A model generated the notes under the pieces. It was not told the DNA's origin, searched no databases, and saw only the letters and a program-made list of their open reading frames with translations. A stretch of DNA of 64,000 bases from Pempheris klunzingeri. Lineage: Eukaryota; Chordata; Actinopteri; Acropomatiformes; Pempheridae. The position numbers were made by a program, and so were the translations under genes. The stretch lies in NCBI RefSeq assembly GCF_042242105.1, contig NC_092028.1, forward strand, positions 13,315,338 through 13,379,337, in the 5' to 3' direction. Shown here piece by piece: positions 44,330 to 54,300 of the stretch. Within the stretch, counting starts at the first letter, position 1. Each line of letters opens with the position of its first letter.

Positions 44330-44475
44330 TCAACACGTTCCTGTACAATACCATACATTACTTTAGAATACCGTACCATACCATTAAATTTAAAAGAATG
44401 CCATAGACTACATAAAATACCATAGATTGCCATAAATACCACAGTATACCATACAATAACACACAGTAATCTATG
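44330..44475. repeat. degenerate ACCATA/CCATAGA-rich tandem tract
   Basis: ATACCATA-type units recur at least seven times at irregular spacing (for example TACCATACATT, ACCGTACCATACC, AATACCATAGATTGCC, GTATACCATAC). This suggests an eroded minisatellite. Confidence 0.5.
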
Positions 44476-46314
44476 GAATTCTTTATTCTTTAGTATGATT
44501 TAATATAGTACTCCGGTAATCAGGTTAGAGCTCAACGTAGCAGAAGTGACTGGTGGGGAGGAATATGTCATCGCTGATCCGACAGGATGTAGCCCTGTAC
44601 TGAAAGGAGAAACACACACACACTCACACACACTGCACTGTATCTTGGTGATCTGTGTTTGGGTTCCAAGGCACATGACCTGAGGTGTAGTTTGGCTGTG
44701 TAATACAGCAAGATAATGGATAGTAATGTGACCTGTGATATCTACCAATGGGCCAACTGTGGACTCCAGTGCACCTGGATTATATCTGACAGTGTTGCTC
44801 AGAGTGAAACAGCAGTAGATTAGTTTTAATCTATTGAAATAGTCTAAATAAATGTCTTGCAAGAGATGGTCATCTAAATACCTACCTGTCAATATCTTTT
44901 CATACACCAGTCCACTGCATCCAAATAGAGAATTGATCTCTATTATGTTGGCTATTTATTCATATTTACCTTCTTGTCTCCACTGAATATTAAATTTCAC
45001 TAAGTAGATTTTAAGACGAAATATTAAAATGATTATATATTTGTTTATTTGGAAGCAGATCAGCTGTTGCAAAAGCTATGCTTCCTTGAGTCCAAACCAA
45101 AATACACACTACAGTCAACATATGTTTGCATTTATACAACACAGTTAAAACGCTGTACAGTTACAATCGCCATTGCACCCCAACCACCTAACCCATCATC
45201 TAAATTTAAAGGACATGAAGACAGTTAACATATAAATAATTCCTCTAATTTTGTTTTATACAGCTGTTGAGCTATAAGTGTAGTCGTGGATGTATGTTCT
45301 GTATGTGATGACGGTGCTCACTGTCCATAGATGAAAGAATGTCAGGGAATCAGAGCAGAGAGGAGGAGGCTGAACAACTACAGTTACATTAAATAATTGG
45401 AGGGTTATGTAACTGTTCAATGTTTGATGCTTGATTCTTTTTGGTCATGCTCCTGTGGCAGAGCTTCCCTTTTGCTGTCCATTAAAAGCATTTACGAATT
45501 ACAGGTTATATTACTTGCTATTCATACCGAAACAGTCCCTGTGACTCATAGAAGAGCGTCTATATATGTATTAACAAACGTAGTTTACGAAGTGGATTTT
45601 GAGGTTTGAAAAATGTCAAATGTTCTGAAACATAGGTCTTTATTGCAGTAAACATTGTGAGCCATTCACAGTTGAGAGCAAATGAGGTAATATGGAAACA
45701 CACATCACATCTGACCTTAAATTTGATAAATGTTGTTGAGTAATGATTTGAACCTTGAAGCCTCAAATACCTCAAATTGTGCAATACAAGGCAAAGGCAT
45801 TAGATTAGATAAAATAAAACTAATACCTACATTTACAAAAGATTTATGAATTAAAATGTTTCAACTTGTGCTAAAAATGTGCATGGGTGTTTTGTGAATC
45901 TGTTTCATACATTTGTAAGGAAAACCAGGAAAAGAGCACCTCCTGTGTTTGTGCCAAGGCAGTGAGAACTATTCAGTATGTCCAATATTAGCAACAGATG
46001 TTTCTTCATTAAGCTTTGACAAAAACTGTCAAGTATTTAGTTACATATCTGCCTGTAAGGGTAAATGTCTGCCTTCTTCTCTCCCCTTCATGTTGTCAAG
46101 ATAAGAAGAGGCATTTCAATTAAATGTATTCAAAATGTGTATTTAATTACAAAGCGCATAGTCTTGTATTTTGCTGGATAGAAAAAATATGATGTATTTT
46201 GTAACAAAATACTTGAAGAGCTTTGAAATACATTATTTTTTAATATGTTATTTCTTTCTCAAATAAGGAGAATTTTTATCCCCAGGTTGAAACTGTGGTA
46301 ACTGTACCATTTTT

Positions 46315-46761
46315 AGCTTAATCAGAGCCTCCATGCTTCATGGTGGGAACCACATGGCAGATGGTACCAAAAGTATCAAATTTGGACTCCTTGTTCTTCC
46401 TCATTAGTGGCTTCTTTGCAGCAACTGGAACGTAAAGGCCTGATTCATCTCCTCTGAACAGTTGAATTGTGTCCACTACTTGACATCTGTGAAGCATGTG
46501 TGCGGGATCTAATCTGAGGTTCTGTTAGTTTGCTGATTCTGAGGCTGGTATCTCTAATGAACTTATCCTCTGTAGCAGAAGTAACTCTTCCTTTCCTGGG
46601 GAGGTCCTCATGAGAGCCAATTTCATCACAGAGTTTGATGGTTTTCGTGACTTCACTTGAGGATACATTCAGAGTTCTTGAAATTTTCCAGACTAACCTT
46701 CATGTCTTAAAGTAATGATGGACTGTTGTTTATCTTTACTTAGTTGAGTGGTTCTTGCCAT
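46315..46761 (-). pseudogene. Tc1-like transposase remnant
   Basis: From an ATG at 46,759-46,761 the gene strand reads MARTTQLSKDKQQSIITLRH, followed after a stop (TAG at codon 23) by SGKISRTLNVSSSEVTKTIK and GSHEDLPRKGR. This is the paired helix-turn-helix, DNA-binding half of a Tc1-family transposase. It then passes, after frameshifts and a deletion, to VVPTMKHGG, close to the catalytic core motif. The DDE active site is largely gone and no flanking inverted repeats were found. It is an inactive fossil. Confidence 0.85.
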
Positions 46762-46881
46762 AATATGAATTAGAACAGCGTTCACATAAGTCCATTCACT
46801 ATATAGAACTGTGTACCAACCCTACCTCTGCAAAACACAACCGATGGTCTCAAACACATTAAAAAGGCAAGAAATTTCACA

Positions 46882-46883
<2 letters not shown>

Positions 46884-46918
<35 letters not shown>

Positions 46919-46928
46919 GGGGGGGGGG
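46884..46928. repeat. (GT)n microsatellite followed by poly(G)
   Basis: A GT run of about 30 bases, then TTT and an 11-base G run. Confidence 0.94.
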
Positions 46929-48104
46929 ATAAAGAACAAATCTCCACTGATGGATGTTCGATGAGGATAAAGGATAAAGAGTGTTATTCTGAAAATACAC
47001 TTCCCATTCACAGGAGAATATGGGTAAGGAGGAGCTGTGAACTCATGTCTGGGTCCATCCAGTCTTGTGTTATTAAATCTTGCCAATCTTGTGCTGTGCA
47101 CACAAGGACACGTGCACAGCTGTAAAGCATGTACTGTGCATGTGAATCAAAAGTTTCCAAAACTGGATAACAGTGCAAAGTGGGAAGTAATGACAGATAA
47201 CTTTCAATAATTTGTACACATAAAAACAGTTGTAGTAGCGTAAATGTATTCTTCCTCATTTCCCTTATCCACTGTCTCCCAACCGTCTCTGCTGTGACAC
47301 ACATAAGAACTCAACTGTGCAACACAAAAACTGCACATGTCCTAGCTTGCCTGATTGTCTAGACTATTTACACCAGTTTTATTAGAATGTCTCATAGTAG
47401 AACTCATTTCTTCCCTGGACTCCAACTGGATGAGGGCACAAGTGAAGATGTTTTGCCATTCATGCATGAGGTAAAACTTCAGATCTTCTCAAACGAAGGG
47501 GTAATATCTGCTTCACATAAAGGGAAATTAAATAAGCTGACTGCAGTGCGCAGAAAGCACAACAGACCATCTGCTATCGTTTGCTTCTCACCACCCACCT
47601 GAGCAAAACCTGGATTTAATAACTTAACTTTAATTTGAAATTATCAGCAAACACTGAGGCTGAAGCTTGAAAACCTGTGGCCGCCTTGTATCAACAAAGA
47701 ACACCAAACATAAAAGTACTCTGAAAGGTACAAGAGGATTTGTGCAAAGCACAACATTTCAGCATTTTTATTCTGACGTGCTGCATACCTAAGCATCTCT
47801 GAGGCAAGCATGTTTGCAGTGAAGTGCAGTGAGGAGAGTACAGATGTTTAAGACAGTAAAACCAAACAAACTTTCCACAGACACACAATCACACCATGGA
47901 TGAGCAAACACATCAGGTCAAAACAGCACGTGTTCACACATTTACAGGAGAAGAAACCGCAGGAACAAAGTGTACGAGAAGAAACGTTTCACACTTCTTT
48001 GTATCATAATTACAAAGCAGACTTTAACTTTAAAAAAAAAAAAAGAAAGCATTACAAACAATACACACAATTGTGTCATTTAGTCAAGACAGAATTTGCA
48101 TCTT

Positions 48105-49875
48105 CAGATCTTTGCATTTGCATTTTCACATCTCACTGCCCAACCTGACCAGTGATGACATGTACAGCCGCATGTCGTCATTTAACCGCTGGCTGTCGAG
48201 GTGGTGCCCAGCTAACAATGTGGGATACATAGACAATTGGAAGTCTTTCTGGGGAAAACCTGGTCTCATTAGAAGAGACGGCATCCATCCCACTTTGGAA
48301 GGAGCTGCGCTCTTACCTAGAAATATGGCGAAGTTTATTAGTCCTTACTAACTCTAGTCCCATGCTATTCTCAGCCCCTCCCAAATTGATTATCTGGTTG
48401 ATAGTGCTGCAGGTTCACTGCGAATGACACTAGACTCTATTGCCCCTCTAAAAAAGAAGAGAATTAAAAAAAAGAGACAAGCTCCCTGGTATAACTCCCA
48501 GACACGCGAGCTTAAGCAACACTCACGAAAGCTAGAAAGGACATGGCGGGCCACCAAAGTGGAAGAATCCTGTTTAATCTGGCAACATAGTCATAAAACC
48601 TATAAAAAGGCCCTCTGTAATGCCAGAGCCGCCTACTACTCCTCATTAATAGAAGAAAATAAAAGCAACCCTAGATTCCCTTTTAGCACAATAGCTAGGC
48701 TGACAAGGAGCCAGACCTCTATTGATCCTTGCGTTCCCTTAGAGCTCAACAGTAATCACTTCATGAGCTTCTTTAATGATAAAATTCTAACTATTAGGGA
48801 CAAAATTCAGCACCTTCTGCCCTCAACAGGGTCTGGTCCAACAGGGTCTGATTCAACAGGGTCTGATTCTACTTCAAACTTAGGAATCATGGAAACAGCT
48901 GTTAAACCTGATGTGTACTTGGACTGTTTTTCTCCAATTGATCTTGCTGAATTGACCTCAATAATCTCCTTATCTAGATCGTCAACATGTCTCCTAGACC
49001 CCATTCCTACTGGACTACTTGGTCAGGCTCCATCATATCTTAAAGAGCTCATAGTACCCTACTACCCCACTAGAGCACTGCGCTCCCAGAATGCAGGCCT
49101 ACTGGTGGTTCCCAAAGTCTCTAAAAGTAGTGCAGGAGGCAGAGCTTTCAGCTATCAGGCTCCTCTCCTGTGGAACCTCCTTCCAGTTTGGGTTCGGGGG
49201 GCAGACACCCTCTCTACATTTAAGAGTAGACTAAAAACCTTCCTTTTTGACAAAGCATATATTTAAGGGCTGGCTCAGGCCTTAGACCAGCCCCTAGTTA
49301 TGCTGCTATAGGCTCAGACTGCCGGGGGACTCCTATGGTGCTCTATTCTCTATCCTCCTCTTCCTCTTCATCGTTATGTCTCATGTCAGCCAAATGTCTG
49401 GCCCTGCTGATGTGGTTCTCTGGTTCCTGTGGGTCCTGGTCCTGGTCCCGCTGATGTGGTTATCTGGTTCCTGTGGATCCTGGTCCTGATTCTGCTGATG
49501 TGGTTCTTGGGTTCCTGTGGATCCTGGTCCTGGTCCTGCTGATGTGGTTCTCCATCAGCCAATGGATGTGCGTTTGTCTAAGGCTACAGCCTGTCCGTCC
49601 TTGGGAGCTGGATCTCTCCTTTACTGTGGTGCTCCCGGAGGTTTCTCTTTTCCCACTGGGTTTTTTTTTAGTTTTTCCTTCCCGAAGAAGGAGGGTCATA
49701 AAGGGCAGGTGATGCCTCCGACTGATCCATCGGACTGATCCATTGGCCTCATCGACTGCTGGACTCTTTGTTAGATTGTTTGTTCGCTTACACTTCTTGT
49801 TTATTTCAGTGAGCTTTGTAAAGCACTGTGAGACAACTCTGTTGTGATATTGGGCTATACAAAATAAATTGAATT
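48105..49875 (+). mobile_element. internally deleted L2-like LINE with 15-bp target-site duplication
   Basis: The segment is flanked by identical CAGAATTTGCATCTT copies (48,090-48,104 and 49,876-49,890). It begins inside the esterase (SGNH) part of ORF1. The frame ending at 48,351 contains RRDGIHPT, the D..H catalytic block of that domain. A 280-codon frame (48,424-49,266) follows. It keeps the basic linker (KKKRIKKKRQAPWYNSQTR, LARNAR-type tract) and the ORF2 C-terminus (AFSYQAPLLWNLLP, STFKSRLKTFLFDKAY). Endonuclease and almost all of the reverse transcriptase are missing. The 3' end GTAAAGCACTGTGAGACAAC..GGGCTATACAAAATAAATTG is a typical fish L2 tail. It cannot encode its own mobilisation. 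Confidence 0.87.
49406..49555. repeat. 44-bp minisatellite, about 3.4 copies
   Basis: GCTGATGTGGTT recurs at 49,406, 49,450, 49,494 and 49,538, an exact 44-base period. Each unit continues with a GGTTCCTGTGG-ATCCTGGTCCTG variant. It lies in the 3' untranslated part of the LINE insertion. Confidence 0.92.
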
Positions 49876-49890
49876 CAGAATTTGCATCTT

Positions 49891-50811
49891 AAAACCATCT
49901 TTTCTTAGATAGAATAAAAGGAAATGGTAATGGACAAAATAGTTGTTAAATGAAGGTATTTCATAGCACCTTTTGCATTGTCTGTCCCTAATCTTTTCAT
50001 TTTAATCCCTTAAATTTGTTTTTATTGCCCTATTGCCAAGCCATTCACATGAATCAAGTACTGATTGGCAAATTAACTTTCACTTACTATTTACTCTAAT
50101 GTTCATGTATTTGCAATAAATTCAGATTACAGAAAAGAGATCTCCTTTGGAGCATTTTTAACATGCAAGAGGTGTGTAAAGGCAGTTAATCAGTTGCCCT
50201 TATTATTACTATGTGAGAAGACTGCCTCCTTCTGGCCATCAGGATGAAGTGAAGGCTTACAAATGAAATTCCAGGTTACAGTAAGCAAAAAAAAAATGCC
50301 AGTAAAACAAGACTGAATATGAAACTTGTAAACAAAAGAGAGAAGAAAAACTGTATCATGTAATCAGCAAAGTCCTCTGACACAGCCCTCTCTCCTCTAA
50401 AAGCTCCTAGTCATTGCTTATGAGTGATAACATCTGTGAGCTGCTGTAGACAGCTATGCTCTCTCTAATCAAACACACATCCTCCTTCACTGTATCATAA
50501 CATATTATAAATGCCATCAAGAGGGGAAGTTTGTTTTCAGTTGTACCATGGTTACCAAAATACATTTTGACTTCCTCCCCTCTTGTTAAAGATTTACTGA
50601 TCAGTGAAATATTTGAAATATTTTTTTGGAGCATGAAGAACTCATGCCTTTCAAGAAAAGAGAGATGCCCACAGGCTCTAAAATGGAAGAAATCATATTA
50701 GCATGTTAAAAACAAAACGTACCCACCCAAAAGCAGCTTTGTGCCCCAAGCATTTTCATGTTTTCCAAATGCGGTCTGGAAACCAACCATCCCTCAGTTT
50801 GTCTGGTTCCT
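49891..50811. other. intergenic, downstream of the Ig-superfamily gene
   Basis: No coding exon was recognised, and specifically no clear transmembrane exon for the neighbouring Ig gene. Minus-strand ORFs here are short and without family resemblance. Confidence 0.45.
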
Positions 50812-52593
50812 TTATATGATCCATTTCACCATGATGATTTCCACCAGAACAAAGATCCTGTGCAGTTTGACCATGTTTCCTGATGAGCTATGACGTACGT
50901 TCATCTGAACAGGGTAGAGCTGTTGACTGAAGAGATTCTTACTGAGAGATGGTATCCACAGTGAGCACCTGTAAGGTACGCTCAGGTTTCCTTTCTGTAC
51001 ATCTATTGTACTAGAGACATTATACCGTCCATGTTGGTCCTTCTTTTCCGTTGTGCTGGCAGGCTCCGTTAAGTTAACGTGATCGTGGAACCAGTGGATG
51101 ATGCCTTTGGGATAAACTCCATTGAACCAGCACGTAGCATGAGAGTTGTTGATGAAGGACTCAGAACTTCCAAGGCAGTCTGTAAAGATTAAGGACTTTT
51201 AGAGAGATGAAAGAAGACAGCAACAAAAACAAAATGTAAAAAACTATACAAAAGTTAACTCACCTTGTACTTTAACAACACTTGTGCTTGACTTTACGCC
51301 CTGAATGGCCCGTAGCTTGCAGAGATATTGTCCCTGTCTAACCGGCATAATGTTGAGTAGAGTCAGAGTGAGACTGTAGTGATGAGTCTTGGCAGCGCTT
51401 TCACACAGAAGCTCAGGGTCAGGTTGGTTGTTTTCATATTGACACAAAATGTTACTTCTATCCAGCCAGGAAAATGCTTTAACATCCATCTGGTGTGATG
51501 AAGTGGCCTCACATTTCAGTGTCACATTCTCTCCGCACCGTGCACTGTGCTCCTGGGGAGTGCTCTGTAGCTCCAAACCCTGACTGACTGAAATCATCAG
51601 ACAGAGGGATGATATGAATAATTCCTGCAAATTACCTCTTCCACCTATTTTCACATTTTGTCATCATTTATCATTCCGATGTCATTATTCAGGCTTTTCT
51701 TTTTCTAAAATAGCTATACGGGGGTCATTGAAAGACCAGTTTCAAGTTATTATATTGTTCTGCAAAAGTGGTCTGATGATATTCCGTCTCTGGATTACAG
51801 ATGATTTAGATTTGGTGCTGCTTGTAAAATTGGAAATTCTTAATATCTTATAAAGTTATCTTACAGGAATAGCTGACATTTTGGGAAATTTGGGGACTTT
51901 ATCGCTGAAGATTAGATAAGAAGACCAGTATCCTGTCTGTGTGATAAATATGTAGCTCGCTTAGCAAAGCTTCACAAAAACTGTCTTAGCACATGATATC
52001 TTTTTGGTTTGAGTTGTGTAAAAAGAAGAAAATAGGTTATGTGAGTCTTATCAACAATATAACCATCCAGACGGTAATTTCTGCTTAGATAAGTACAGGT
52101 TTTGTAGCTGCAGCTATTTGACATACAGATGTGAAAATGGTATTGATCTTCTGATTTAGCTCTTAACAAAAAAGCAAATTATTGTGTTTCCCAAAATGTC
52201 TAATGATCATAATTAACAAAATATGATATTATGTCCCAAAATGGAGCTGAGACTGTACAACTGTAAGTTTATTTCTTTCCTTAAATCCTTGAATAGTGTA
52301 CAGCCACTATGCAATGATGAGCCTAGATCCTTAAAATACCCTGCTTAAGCTGTCACCCTTTTTCTTCAGTTTAGAGAAATGTCAATGCACAAAACAAAGG
52401 CCCACCAGTGATGCTGACTGCTGAGGTGAACCAGATGACGGAAACCCAGCCAAAAACACGTTGTGTCCTCACACCAGAGGAGAAACTCATCACTTTGATC
52501 TGCATTAGAATCAATATTTATCTCATTAGATGAACCAGATACAAGCCAAACACAGAGAGGTAACACATACATACATTTGTGTATACTCACCAT
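50812..52593 (-). CDS. B7-like immunoglobulin-superfamily protein (V + C domains)
   Basis: Three exons: 52,591-52,593 (ATG only, GTGAGT donor), 51,264-51,624 and 50,812-51,179, giving 243 codons plus TAA if the last exon is read through. Residues 1-17 (MELFISSLCLMISVSQG) form a signal peptide. The first Ig domain has Cys39, Trp54 and Cys103 (QGQYLC), with an extra Cys pair at 62 and 75. The second has ATCWFNGVYPKGIIHWFHD and the matching YRCSLW, a C-set pattern like that of CD80/CD86/ICOSLG-type ligands, and N-linked sites (NNS, NLT, NVS). No good transmembrane segment follows; the end IFVLVEIIMVKWII is only mildly hydrophobic. A GTACGT donor at 50,893-50,898 could splice to an unseen membrane exon. 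Family-level call only: other two-domain Ig receptors remain possible. Confidence 0.6.
51866..52206. repeat. fold-back dispersed repeat in intron 1 of the Ig gene
   Basis: GACATTTTGGGAAATTTGGG near 51,877 is matched in reverse complement by GTGTTTCCCAAAATGTCTA near 52,185-52,203. Inner segments (GAAGATTAGATAAGAAGACCAGTATC versus a reversed GATCTTCTGATTTAGCTC) pair as well. The two arms face each other across about 100 bases. The sequence is related to the single arm at 14,205-14,345. Confidence 0.6.
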
Positions 52594-53127
52594 GGTGTTT
52601 TCCTGAACACACAGCTAAGAAATGTATTTTTAGTGTAGACTTCTGCTGGTGCTTAAGTTTGAGTCTTCTTCTTTTAACGTGTTGGAGCTTATGAAATCTT
52701 CACAGAGTCATCCTCAACGGTTTGAAGGAATCTTGAAATCATGTGGTTTCAGGCTTTTGTTCGAGCATGAACAGACATGTCCTGGAATTAGTGGCACAGG
52801 AGGGAGCGTTTTCAGTCGTCATCACACTCTCACTAACAGAAGACAGCTTAATGATCACACTACAACACATTGTGTTTTTTCTTGGTTACACTTTATATGT
52901 ATGTACATGCATGTACATACATATAGTATATAATAATAATATAGTATATAATTATGAAGCATTTCTTAGTTTCATGTGTTTAATACTTCATCGGTAACTT
53001 GGATTTAACCAGTTTTGGTTGAGCAATCTTACTTACTCATACTTACTCTGTGTTCGTCTGTATTTAAAACTCAGAAGATACCTGGATCTATCTTAAAGGT
53101 TTTCTAGGTCAGTGCCGTTGTTTCTAT

Positions 53128-53178
53128 CAGAATTTATTATCATTATTATTATCATTATTATTAGTAGTATTAGTATTA
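53128..53178. repeat. (ATT)n-rich tract
   Basis: Repeated ATT/ATC/AGT triplets, possibly an old retroelement tail. Confidence 0.75.
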
Positions 53179-54052
53179 AATTAGTTCCTGTAACTCTCTC
53201 ACTTACCTAGACTTACCTAGACTTGATTCTGATGCTTCAGGGTGAGTTACATTTCTCTTACTGTAAACAGCCTGTGTTACACCACTTAATGGTTTGGAGA
53301 AAGTTTATATAGCAGCTACTTGTTCTCACTTGAACGACTTATCTCTGAAAGGAGGGGCTTTCCTTGCAGGCACTCTTCGGATAATGAACAGCAGCAACAT
53401 GTGAGGCAGCATGACAATTGAGTTTAGATTCATACCTCACAACATTAAATCTTCTCCAGTATCAAGCGATCAGCTACTGTTTGTTCTAGAATAAGTTTAA
53501 AAGTTTTCAGTCAGTACGTTTTCAGACTTTGAAACTGTGAGAGTTTTTGTCGAGCTGTCACAGCTCGGCCTTGAATGGGGCTGTAATACCAAAAAGAACA
53601 AAAGGTGTTGGCTGTAATTGGATTAATAGGAGACCGGATGATTTCCAGAGTCCCGCAACTACATTAGCTACAAGTTATTTTGTACATCGTACTGACCACA
53701 AATATGTTTTTTTCTCATAAATAATTTATACAAAACATTTTTTGTAGCTCTGTAAATCACAGCAGCAATTTCCAGATAAGATATACTGAATTTTATATTA
53801 CCTTCACCATCTGCTTTCCCACCCACTTCCTCCAGTTTTACAGTACAGTGAACAGTGAAAAAGAGCTGGACTGTGCGTGAAGAAGACCGACCTGAATATA
53901 AAGCAAGAATATAAAAGCAAGTGATCTCCTTTTATCAGCTAGAATAGTATCCAAGGTATCTGTCCAGACATCTCCAAATACCACAGTGATCCTCTATGGA
54001 AGTATGGAAAGGCAGGCAAGCATGAAACAACGAGTTACACTTCCTCACAACA

Positions 54053-54084
<32 letters not shown>
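54053..54084. repeat. (GT)n microsatellite
   Basis: An uninterrupted GT dinucleotide run. Confidence 0.95.
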
Positions 54085-54087
<3 letters not shown>

Positions 54088-54094
54088 GAATTAA

Positions 54095-54300
54095 GGCCCC
54101 ATTTACACCTGGTGTTAGAATGTGATCTGTATCTGGATACATTATCTGGATAATCCAGTCTTTGCATTGACACCTGATATCAATAAGTTACCTTGTTATG
54201 CTTCACCTATACCTTGCTTTAATGTAATTTTTTCCCTTATCCAGATAACATATCCAGATACAGATATCAGTTTAATAATGCTGCATGTAAATGAGGTAAT
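54095..54300. mobile_element. small fold-back DNA-transposon-like element
   Basis: GATCTGTATCTGGATACATT followed by ATCTGGATAA (54,124-54,153) is the near-perfect reverse complement of TTATCCAGATAAC..ATATCCAGATACAGAT (54,238-54,266). The outer sequences CATTTACACC and TGTAAATG also pair. There is no coding capacity, so a MITE-like origin is inferred. Confidence 0.55.

Larger units (their letters stand above)
33738..48104. other. gene-poor 14 kb interval
   Basis: No convincing coding exon was found on either strand. Several ORFs of 60-120 codons lack codon bias, splice context or a recognisable family. The recognisable contents (Tc1 fold-back, LINE tail, microsatellites, dead Tc1 transposase, dispersed repeats) are listed separately. 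The AT-rich, homeobox-site-rich stretch near 42.1-42.45 kb may be a conserved regulatory element of a neighbouring developmental gene. Confidence 0.55.
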
